Positions 1 to 6,061 of a stretch of DNA of 13,774 nucleotides are shown in pieces. The translations under genes and the position numbers were made by a program. The DNA comes from an uncultured Chlorobiaceae bacterium. Lineage in GTDB: Bacteria > Bacteroidota > Chlorobiia > Chlorobiales > Chlorobiaceae. The DNA is taken from positions 1 to 13,774 of the forward strand of contig CAIXCO010000156.1 of the NCBI GenBank assembly GCA_903917955.1, written 5' to 3'. Within the stretch, counting starts at the first letter, position 1, and each line of letters begins with the position of its first letter. Under the pieces are notes generated by a model. It was not told the origin of the DNA. It saw only the letters and a list, made by a program, of their open reading frames with translations, and did not search any database.

Positions 1-141
1 AAATGAGGCAACACGAGCGGGGGAAGTAATATCGAGATCAGGAAGATCGCAGAAAAAAAAGCGCTGTTTATCAGTGCGAGTCGAAATCTCCCTCAGCTCA
101 GAACCCAGTTGACCCCGGCTGCCTGTAACAAGAATATTCAT
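1..141 (-). CDS. rfbD: dTDP-4-dehydrorhamnose reductase, N-terminal part (runs off the window)
   Basis: The enzyme carries out the last step of dTDP-L-rhamnose synthesis, NAD(P)H reduction of dTDP-4-dehydro-L-rhamnose in the cytoplasm. Only the first 47 codons are present. The protein begins MNILVTGSRGQLGSEL, the Rossmann-fold nucleotide-binding loop typical of RfbD/RmlD (usual form TGxxGQLG). An acidic residue follows the second strand (CDLPDLDIT), also as in the family. The frame is open to the window edge. The ATG at 141 is the natural start because the family motif begins right after it, but no clear Shine-Dalgarno sequence precedes it, only an A/T-rich tract. It is on the same strand as rfbA and rfbC and completes the A-C-D order, but lies about 1.4 kb beyond rfbC. 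rfbB is not visible and may lie further downstream outside the window. The identification is firm for a fragment. Confidence 0.88.
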   Translation of the reverse strand, partial: MNILVTGSRGQLGSELREISTRTDKQRFFFCDLPDLDITSPARVASF

Positions 142-282
142 AAAAAAAATAAACGTTTAGAGTGGCAATCAGCGAGATGATGCCCTGAGAGAGAGTGTTG
201 TCACGGGTTCAACCCACGATCAAGAATGAAGATAAAAAAATGGGCGCAAAAATAGAGCAAGGAGGAACCAAAAAGATACCCT

Positions 283-540
283 TCACTCTACAGAGAGATA
301 ATCCTTCTCTTTTGTCGCATCCTCAATGACCGGAAGACCGAAAAAGAACTCCACATCGTCAACACTTTTCGGCGCAACCACTTTATTCTTGAAATCCTCC
401 CTTATCCTCACCATGAGTTCAGGATGAACCGTTATTGATACGGGAGTTTTGACGTTACGAAATCCATAAAAAATAGCGGCGATAATCTCTTCACGAAAAA
501 AATCACAACCCACCTCATACTTTGTTCCCATTTCCATCAC
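283..540 (-). CDS. small hypothetical protein, 85 aa
   Basis: I do not recognise this protein. It has no signal peptide or membrane segment, is moderately acidic towards its C-terminus, and looks like a small folded cytoplasmic protein: an N-terminal part with one cysteine, a hydrophobic stretch (EEIIAAIFYGF), then SITVHPELMVRI and a C-terminal FFFGLPVIED block. The start is uncertain. The frame opens with GTG-ATG at 540-535 and has a further in-frame ATG at 531-529, none with a convincing Shine-Dalgarno sequence. A TATATT box at 561-556 (minus strand) lies only about 15 bases before the GTG, so the message could have a very short leader. The gene lies between rfbC and rfbD on their strand, next to the divergent barrel gene. 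Codon use does not look random, which favours a real gene, but function is unknown. Confidence 0.55.
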   Translation of the reverse strand: MMEMGTKYEVGCDFFREEIIAAIFYGFRNVKTPVSITVHPELMVRIREDFKNKVVAPKSVDDVEFFFGLPVIEDATKEKDYLSVE

Positions 541-804
541 TGTTTTAATTTTTTAAATATAGCTAATTCACGACCAAAACAACCCCACTTTGTAGGCGGC
601 AACGGCGACTATCTATGCCGCGCATCTACTGGCTGTAAAGCAAACCTTGTCTGGTGTTAGAACCGAGTGCGAGCGAGAAGCTGCGTAGAACCATGGAGAG
701 CTTGGGGCTACGCAGATCATAAAAGGAACATTCATAAAATTGATTATATTACGTCGTAAAATGTATTTGCTACAACTTTACAGAAACCATAATTGGAGAA
801 GAAA
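541..804. promoter_or_regulatory. divergent intergenic region with two hairpins upstream of the barrel gene
   Basis: This 264-base region separates the small minus-strand gene from the plus-strand barrel gene and should hold promoters for both. It contains two strong inverted repeats. At 592-629, GCGGCA pairs with TGCCGC, with outer GTAG/CTAC arms. At 681-715, CTGCGTAG pairs exactly with CTACGCAG around a 19-base loop. Neither is followed by a T-run, so they do not look like intrinsic terminators. Closer to the barrel gene is a small palindrome, TTACG-T-CGTAA (749-759), inside an A/T-rich stretch with a weak TTGATT box at 740; no good -10 box can be assigned. The gene's ribosome-binding site is GGAG at 795-798. 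No open reading frame in this stretch looks real. Confidence 0.35.
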
Positions 805-1380
805 ATGAAAAAGATAGTTATTCCTGCTATGCTTTTCGCATGCCTTGGTGCAGCTCCTGCGTATGCTGCTCCCTATGTCAGCGGTTCTGTAGGTCTCGGA
901 ATTGCCGGTGATTTTAAAGAGCCCGACCTTGGCAATGTTTACGGAATGGATTCCGGTTTTGCAGTAAATGGTGCAGTTGGCTACGATTTTGACGGACTCA
1001 GGGTTGAAGGTGCAGTTGGGTATCAAAAAAATCATTATACCGACGAGGATACTCTTGGCTCATCACTCCTGACGGTTATGGCTAACGGCTATTACGACTT
1101 TAATGCTGGCGGAGAACTTAAGCCCTATGTTATGGCAGGTCTTGGTATTGCTAATCTGAACGTTGATGATAGTTTTGGTACAGACCCTTGGCTTGACGAG
1201 AGCTATTTCGCATGGCAACTCGGAGCAGGTGTTGGATATCAAGTTTCTACCAGCACTACCATTGATGTTGGATACCGTTATCTCAAGCCAGAAGGTATTG
1301 AATGCCCAAATCCAGCCCATTTGACTAAAGTAAGCTGGGAGAGCCATAACATCCTTGTCGGAATCAGGTACAAGTTCTGA
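805..1380 (+). CDS. outer-membrane beta-barrel protein (OmpX/OmpA-barrel-like)
   Basis: This is a 191-residue secreted protein predicted to form a small barrel in the outer membrane. The first 21 residues are a signal peptide (MKK, hydrophobic core, AYA|AP cleavage). The mature part alternates short amphipathic strands rich in Gly and aromatic residues with polar loops: GSVGLGIAGDF, NGAVGYDF, VEGAVGY, ANGYYDF, KPYVMAGLGIANL, AWQLGAGVGYQV, TTIDVGYRY. It ends HNILVGIRYKF, with the C-terminal Phe that the BAM machinery recognises. About eight strands fit the OmpX/Opa-like barrel family. I chose the ATG at 805 because GGAG (795-798) sits six bases before it and the signal peptide then starts MKK; the upstream TTG at 793 overlaps that site. 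It is the only plus-strand gene in the window. Substrate or ligand is unknown. One cysteine lies in a predicted loop (GIECPNP). Confidence 0.85.
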   Translation: MKKIVIPAMLFACLGAAPAYAAPYVSGSVGLGIAGDFKEPDLGNVYGMDSGFAVNGAVGYDFDGLRVEGAVGYQKNHYTDEDTLGSSLLTVMANGYYDFNAGGELKPYVMAGLGIANLNVDDSFGTDPWLDESYFAWQLGAGVGYQVSTSTTIDVGYRYLKPEGIECPNPAHLTKVSWESHNILVGIRYKF

Positions 1381-1391
1381 TCAAACACAAA

Positions 1392-1451
1392 TTCCGCTGA
1401 ACTTCGAACACTTTTTCCGCTCAGGAAAAAGATGGTCGAAGTTCAGCGGAA
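1392..1451. terminator. long nested hairpin after the barrel gene
   Basis: A perfect 16-bp inverted repeat (TTCCGCTGAACTTCGA at 1392-1407, complement at 1436-1451) encloses a second perfect 8-bp stem (CTTTTTCC at 1411-1418 with GGAAAAAG at 1424-1431, loop GCTCA). The whole 60-base unit folds as one long hairpin with a small internal bulge. It begins 11 bases after the barrel gene stop codon and lies between two convergent genes, so a bidirectional terminator is the obvious role. The run after it on the plus strand is A-rich, not T-rich. On the minus strand TTTGTGTTTG follows. It is therefore not a canonical intrinsic terminator in either direction. It could also be a small palindromic repeat element. 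Confidence 0.6.
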
Positions 1452-1530
1452 AAAACACCATAAACCCCGCTACGTCGCATAACCCGAGAGAGCTTGTCAT
1501 CCGGCTAACCGAGCTTATTCGAGGCAAAAG

Positions 1531-2118
1531 CTATTTCCGGGGATAAATTTTCTCCTGCCGAAACTTCTCATACAAAAAAGTGTTGACCGAAGAGAAGGCG
1601 GGCTGCACGGCATCTTTACCGGAAACCCTGATCACCTCTGCCGGAAGCTGCCACTCTATGGCAAGGGATGGGTCATTCCACAGAATCCCGGCATCGTGCG
1701 AAGGGGTGTAGTAGTTGTCACACTTGTAGGCAAAAACCGCCTCCTTGGAGAGGACAACAAATCCATGGGCAAACCCTTGCGGAACCCAGAGCATCCTCTT
1801 CTGCTCTGTATCAAGCAAGCAAGTGACATGGCGACCATACCAGGGCGAACCGAGGCGCAAATCGACGGCGACATCGAGCACACTGCCGTGAAGTACCCGA
1901 ACAAGCTTCGACTGCGTAAAAGGCGGCTTCTGAAAATGAAGGCCTCGAAGCACCCCATACACTGACTTCGACTCATTCTCCTGCACAAAGGCAATACGAC
2001 CAACATGCTCCTCAAAAAAATCCTGCCGAAACGACTCAAAAAAGTAGCCCCGATCGTCACCGAACACTGTCGGCTCAAAAATCAGAACATCAGGTATGGC
2101 TGAAGGAATCACTCGCAT
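1531..2118 (-). CDS. rfbC: dTDP-4-dehydrorhamnose 3,5-epimerase
   Basis: This enzyme epimerises C3 and C5 of dTDP-4-keto-6-deoxy-glucose, the third step of dTDP-L-rhamnose synthesis in the cytoplasm. The 195-residue cupin protein shows the family blocks in order: DDRGYFFESF (about 21-30), QENESKSVYGVLRGLHFQ (about 46-63), SKLVRVLHGSVLDVAVDLR, VPQGFAHGFVVLS and GILWNDP. The catalytic base is H61 in GLHFQ, with D169 in SGKD in the place of its partner aspartate and Y131 in AYKC at the proton-donor position. Length matches the family, slightly long at the C-terminus. I chose the ATG at 2118, with AGGG five bases upstream, over the in-frame GTG at 2124, which overlaps that site. It starts 28 bases after the rfbA stop codon, so the two are almost certainly co-transcribed. 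Confidence 0.95.
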   Translation of the reverse strand: MRVIPSAIPDVLIFEPTVFGDDRGYFFESFRQDFFEEHVGRIAFVQENESKSVYGVLRGLHFQKPPFTQSKLVRVLHGSVLDVAVDLRLGSPWYGRHVTCLLDTEQKRMLWVPQGFAHGFVVLSKEAVFAYKCDNYYTPSHDAGILWNDPSLAIEWQLPAEVIRVSGKDAVQPAFSSVNTFLYEKFRQEKIYPRK

Positions 2119-2146
2119 AATCACCCTAAAAAAATATTAAATCAAT

Positions 2147-3028
2147 TCACCCTCTCTGAGCAAGCAACTGCCGCAGGTACTGGCCGTAATGGCTTTTCAT
2201 CAGCGGCTCCGACAACTGTAACAGCGATTCATCCGTTATCCAGCCATTTCGCCAGGCAATCTCTTCAGGACAGGCTATTTTCAGCCCCTGTCGTTTTTCA
2301 ACGGTCTGAATAAAATTCCCCGCCTCCTGGAACGACTCATGGGTACCAGTATCAAGCCAGGCAAAACCGCGCCCCAGCATGGAACACTTAAGCTCCCGCC
2401 GCTGCAGATACTCCTCATTGACCGCCGTAATCTCAAGCTCCCCACGCTCTGATGGCCGCACCTCTTTTGCAATTTCGACAACACTGTTGGGATAAAAATA
2501 GAGCCCGACAACCGCATAATTTGATTTCGGCTTCAGCGGCTTTTCGGCCAGAGAGAGCACATTCCCCCCCCCGTCAAGCTCAGCCACACCGTAACGCTCC
2601 GGATCACTGACATAGTAGCCAAAAATGGTCGCCTTGCGCTCTTTTTGAACGCACTCGACAGCAGCCTCAAGCATCGGAGTAAAGGCGTAGCCAAAAAAGA
2701 TGTTATCGCCAAGAATAAGCGCCACATCATCACTGCCGATAAAAGCTTCGCCAAGAATGAAAGCCTGGGCCAGCCCGTCAGGAGATGGCTGCACAATGTA
2801 GGATAGCGAGAGACCCCAGTCACTTCCATCCCCGAGCAGCTTCATGAACATCGCCTGATCTTCAGGTGTGGTGATAAGAAGAATCTCCCTGATCCCCGCA
2901 AGCATCAGCGTGGTAAGAGGATAATAGATCATCGGCTTGTCATAGACCGGAAGAAGCTGTTTTGACACTGCCCTGGTAACCGGATAGAGCCTTGTACCAG
3001 AGCCCCCCGCAAGAATAATTCCTTTCAT
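2147..3028 (-). CDS. rfbA: glucose-1-phosphate thymidylyltransferase
   Basis: The enzyme joins dTTP and glucose-1-phosphate to give dTDP-glucose and pyrophosphate, the first committed step of dTDP-rhamnose synthesis. The 293-residue protein has the nucleotidyltransferase signature GGSGTRLYPVT (8-18), the SKQLLPVYDKPMIYYPL block (22-38) and the metal-binding aspartate D108 in LGDN. Further family blocks are AEKPLKPKSNYAVVGLYFY, GRGFAWLDTGTHES and the C-terminal EEIAWRNGWI, so it is full length. The start is secure: a GGGGG ribosome-binding site lies a few bases before the ATG at 3028. It heads the visible rfb genes. The 161 bases upstream to the kinase stop codon should hold the operon promoter; TTGCCA is a fair -35 box there, but no matching -10 box can be named. 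Confidence 0.97.
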   Translation of the reverse strand: MKGIILAGGSGTRLYPVTRAVSKQLLPVYDKPMIYYPLTTLMLAGIREILLITTPEDQAMFMKLLGDGSDWGLSLSYIVQPSPDGLAQAFILGEAFIGSDDVALILGDNIFFGYAFTPMLEAAVECVQKERKATIFGYYVSDPERYGVAELDGGGNVLSLAEKPLKPKSNYAVVGLYFYPNSVVEIAKEVRPSERGELEITAVNEEYLQRRELKCSMLGRGFAWLDTGTHESFQEAGNFIQTVEKRQGLKIACPEEIAWRNGWITDESLLQLSEPLMKSHYGQYLRQLLAQRG

Positions 3029-3189
3029 AAGCCCCCTCTGTTTTTACAAGCGTTACCAGCCACTCTCTGAGAAAACACAAAAAAATACCCGGAGTGCAGA
3101 ACACCCGCTAAAAACGCACAGAATCCCCAATGGCAACTCCGCTCCGCAACTCACCCACTCAGTATAAAAAAAATTATCCGTAAAATAGT

Positions 3190-5286
3190 TTATGAATGTA
3201 CGGGGGGTTCTATCGCGTACTGCACCGGCAGTGAAAAGGTGACCGTAACACCACTTCCGTGCGGAGAGTCAACCGTAATGGTGCCATGATGTTTTTTGAC
3301 AATGATGTCGTAGGAGATGCTGAGCCCGAGTCCAGTCCCTTTGCCCGGATCTTTGGTAGTCAAGAAGGGTTCGAATATCCTGGACTTTATCTCCTCTCGA
3401 AGTCCCGGACCGTCATCGGTGACGGAGCAAAAAATCTGTTCGGTAGTTGCCCATGTTTTGATCTCAATTTGGCCGGGAGAGCCTCTTTTTTGTGACTCAA
3501 TCGCATGAGTGCTGTTGATAATCAAGTTGAGAATAACCTGATTGATCTGCGACGAATCGCAAAGAAGCGACGGAAGCTCCTGGAGCTGCAAGGCAATCGT
3601 GGCAATGTAGAGATATTCGCTCTTTGCAATAACAAGTGCTTCATGGATTGCCTTGTTGAGATCGAGTGACGTTAACTGCTCCTGACTGTTTTTGTAGGAG
3701 TAGTTCCTCATGCTGTGAGTAATGCTCTTGATGCGCTCTACTCCATTTTTTGATTTTTCAAGGGTTTCAGGAATGCTTTTGAGCAGATCATCAACATCGA
3801 GTTCCCTCTCTTTTGCACGAAGCAGCCCTATCTCTTCGGCAAAGAGCGGAAGCTCCTCTACTTTGTCGATGATACGGCGGTAATGGCCCATAAGTTCACG
3901 AAGATCGGTAAAATCATCATGAAGATTATATTCGTTAAGGATGATGAAATTGAGCGGGTTGTTGATTTCATGGGCAACCCCGGCGGCCAGTTGACCGATC
4001 ATCTCCATTTTCATGGAGTGCTGGAGCTGAGAGTGCAGCTTTTTCTCTTTTTCCTCATTGATTTTGCTTTCGATAATATCCCACGCCTGATCGGCAAGAG
4101 TGCTTGCCCAAGTGAGTTCATTTTCATCATAATCGAAAAGCTTGTTTCCAACTCCAAGAATGGCCATTATTTTTCCGTTGCGAAGGACGGGAACAACCAG
4201 TTCACGCTGCAACACAACATGCCCCTTTGGCATCCCTTTACGATGCGATAGTGAAGGGTAATCGTTATGAATCACTCCCCTTCGCTCACTCACGGCGTCA
4301 GCCCATACGCCAGCTTTGGAGAGCGAAAAGAGAGATTCCCTTTTCCTGACGTTGCACATCCGCAGCATGGTCTTTGTCGAGTAGCTTTCATGAGAAAATG
4401 AAGCCTGATCATCCTCCATTAAAAAGCCAAACCCAAGAGAACTCTCGGTGAGCCATTCGACTTCGTCAATGGTCGATTGCAGGAGAGCCTCCACTGAACT
4501 GCTTTTTGCCATCTCAAGCAGGCGAATGCGCATTTGGGAAACCGTTTCGAGACGGTTGCGGAGGGTGACGTCATGGACAATATCGTAAACAAGAGAGCGT
4601 CCACTTCTTATTATTTTTTTACCAAAGATCTCAACATCACGCAGAGAGCCATCTGCTCTCCGATGACGGAATGACATGCTTCTCTGCCCCATCGTTTTCC
4701 ATATCTCCATCTCTTTCTGGACAGCTTCATAAGAGCTGCTGTTGAGATCGAAGATCTTCATCACCCTCAGCTCATCAACCCCCCATCCATAAAAATCGGC
4801 GGCCGCCTGATTGGCGTCAATAATCGCGCCAGTTTCGGGATCAAGCACAATCATCACGGCGGAGTGATCTTCGAAAAGGCTCCGAAAGCGCTCCTCACTT
4901 TCAAGCAAGGCCCTTTCCAGCTCTTTGCGCCCGGTGATATCATAGAATATAGCGACCAGATACCCTTCCCGGGGGCTGTAGACTGAAAAATCATACCACT
5001 TGTTCCTCCCCTCAAAATACTCCTCCAGTCGACAAGGAGTTCCACTCTTTGTAACCTCAATCAGATTCTCCACAAATACGGGATTTGACTCGGCAATGGC
5101 TGGCATAACTTCCGACAACCGGCGTCCCACAACATTGTGCCTGCCGGTAAGTTTTTCATACCCTGAATTAACCTCTTCATGGATAAAATCAAACGCTCGC
5201 CCCTCTTCAAAAACTACCCGACAACAAAGGTAGCCGTAATAGGCGTTTTCGGTGATGGTATGATGATAGAATTGAGCGTTCTGCAT
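3190..5286 (-). CDS. soluble PAS-PAS-GAF sensor histidine kinase
   Basis: This is a cytoplasmic sensor kinase of 698 residues with no membrane segment. Order: PAS domain about 10-128 (ends FYDITGRKELE), PAS domain about 133-248 (FRSLFEDHSAVM to VHDVT), GAF domain about 260-408 (RELVVPVLRNGKIMAILGVGNK), a coiled linker, then the kinase core. The phosphoacceptor is H439 in GVAHEINNP. The N-box runs through INQVILNLIINST, the G1 box is DDGPG, the F-box is FEPF, and the G2 box is GKGTGLGLS, so it should be active. The dimerisation segment after the histidine is long, as in other PAS/GAF kinases of this kind. I prefer the ATG at 5286 because GGAG lies seven bases upstream; a GTG at 5307 is the other option. 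It starts 34 bases after the flavoprotein stop codon, implying one transcript. No response regulator is nearby. It is a paralogue of the kinase at 6050-9118 over most of its length. Confidence 0.93.
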   Translation of the reverse strand: MQNAQFYHHTITENAYYGYLCCRVVFEEGRAFDFIHEEVNSGYEKLTGRHNVVGRRLSEVMPAIAESNPVFVENLIEVTKSGTPCRLEEYFEGRNKWYDFSVYSPREGYLVAIFYDITGRKELERALLESEERFRSLFEDHSAVMIVLDPETGAIIDANQAAADFYGWGVDELRVMKIFDLNSSSYEAVQKEMEIWKTMGQRSMSFRHRRADGSLRDVEIFGKKIIRSGRSLVYDIVHDVTLRNRLETVSQMRIRLLEMAKSSSVEALLQSTIDEVEWLTESSLGFGFLMEDDQASFSHESYSTKTMLRMCNVRKRESLFSLSKAGVWADAVSERRGVIHNDYPSLSHRKGMPKGHVVLQRELVVPVLRNGKIMAILGVGNKLFDYDENELTWASTLADQAWDIIESKINEEKEKKLHSQLQHSMKMEMIGQLAAGVAHEINNPLNFIILNEYNLHDDFTDLRELMGHYRRIIDKVEELPLFAEEIGLLRAKERELDVDDLLKSIPETLEKSKNGVERIKSITHSMRNYSYKNSQEQLTSLDLNKAIHEALVIAKSEYLYIATIALQLQELPSLLCDSSQINQVILNLIINSTHAIESQKRGSPGQIEIKTWATTEQIFCSVTDDGPGLREEIKSRIFEPFLTTKDPGKGTGLGLSISYDIIVKKHHGTITVDSPHGSGVTVTFSLPVQYAIEPPVHS

Positions 5287-5320
5287 TGGTTTGCTCCGGA
5301 CGATCACATCGCTTTTGATA

Positions 5321-5962
5321 TTAGCGGATAAAATTGGTTAAAACTTTTGCAACAGGCTCTGGCCCGGGGAGCTGGGCTTTTGTTTGCTCACGCATTTGCA
5401 GCAGCCACGCCATATTTTGACCAAGAAGATCCATGATCTGCACCCCTTCAGCATCCTGCAACACTTCGCCAGGAGTTCGGCCATGAGTGATATTCCAGTA
5501 GTTGGAGGTTGCAAGAATCATTTCTGAGTAAGTCAGATAGTGATTCAGACTGTCGAATGTAGTAGAACCGCCTGTACGGCGAACTGCGACGACCGCTGCT
5601 GCCACCTTTTGACGGAACAGGCCACCATTGCATCCTGCAACGTAGAAGGCGCGATCGAGAAAACATTTCATGGTGCCTGCAATACCTGCATAATAGACCG
5701 GGGAGGCAAGAATGATTCCATCAGCCGCTTTGAGTTGCTGAATCGATTCATTCACCGGATCAGTGGTTATACTGCACTTTTCATCCCTGTTTTTTGCACA
5801 ACTCCCGCAGGCGAGGCACCCCCTGACGAGCTGATTGCCAATGTGCAGAATTTCAAAATCGATGTTGTGCTCCTGTAATTGCCTGCCGACTCCCATCAAG
5901 GCATGAAAGGTATTGCCCTCATTGCGGGGACTCCCGTTAACTGCGACAACTTTCAATTTCAT
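5321..5962 (-). CDS. iron-sulfur flavoprotein (NADPH-dependent FMN reductase / Isf-like)
   Basis: This is a flavodoxin-fold protein of 213 residues predicted to bind FMN and a [4Fe-4S] cluster. It opens with MKLKVVAVNGSPRNEGNT, the FMN phosphate-binding loop of the NADPH-dependent FMN reductase family. A compact cysteine cluster follows, C49-x2-C52-x2-C55-x7-C63 (GCLACGSC...KC), matching the cluster motif known for archaeal-type iron-sulfur flavoproteins. A second flavin-contact segment, ASPVYYAGIAGTMK, lies at about 86-99. Such proteins pass electrons between ferredoxin-like donors and acceptors such as oxygen, peroxide or quinones; the partner here is unknown. I chose the ATG at 5962 because the fold begins there. 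A TTG at 6004 would add a charged, His-rich 14-residue tail and is less likely, although no strong ribosome-binding site is seen for either. It lies between two paralogous kinases and has its own promoter. Confidence 0.88.
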   Translation of the reverse strand: MKLKVVAVNGSPRNEGNTFHALMGVGRQLQEHNIDFEILHIGNQLVRGCLACGSCAKNRDEKCSITTDPVNESIQQLKAADGIILASPVYYAGIAGTMKCFLDRAFYVAGCNGGLFRQKVAAAVVAVRRTGGSTTFDSLNHYLTYSEMILATSNYWNITHGRTPGEVLQDAEGVQIMDLLGQNMAWLLQMREQTKAQLPGPEPVAKVLTNFIR

Positions 5963-6032
5963 TTTTTTCTTATGGTTATGAGTGTGCAGATGTTCCCGGC
6001 TCAACTCCGGGAAGCAAAATCTTTAAGTCGCC

Positions 6033-6061
6033 AGTATACCACCAAGATATTAATATATCAA
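6033..6061 (-). promoter_or_regulatory. sigma70-type promoter for the flavoprotein-kinase pair
   Basis: On the minus strand, TTGATA (6061-6056) and TATACT (6038-6033) are spaced by exactly 17 bases. Each matches the housekeeping consensus at five of six positions. The -35 box overlaps the last codons of the upstream kinase gene. Transcription should start near 6026, leaving a leader of about 60 bases before the flavoprotein ATG at 5962. It is the best promoter I can see in the window. Confidence 0.6.

Noticed and set aside
207..233. GGGTTCAACCC resembling a tRNA T-arm
   Set aside because: The stem has only a one-base loop and no acceptor, D or anticodon arms can be fitted around it.
793..804. 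TTG at 793 as the start of the barrel protein
   Set aside because: It overlaps the GGAG ribosome-binding site that serves the ATG at 805, and the signal peptide begins properly only at that ATG.
1355..1546. Plus-strand reading frame after the barrel gene
   Set aside because: It overlaps the barrel gene end and runs through the long hairpin; the translation has no protein-like pattern.
3120..3140. GC-rich repeat (GCAACTCCGCTCCGCAAC) as a terminator of the soluble kinase
   Set aside because: The outer elements are direct, not inverted, repeats and cannot form a stem.
5963..6004. TTG at 6004 as the start of the flavoprotein
   Set aside because: It would add a 14-residue polar, His-rich tail before the flavodoxin fold, and GGAG lies directly against the TTG with no spacing. 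The ATG at 5962 fits the family better.
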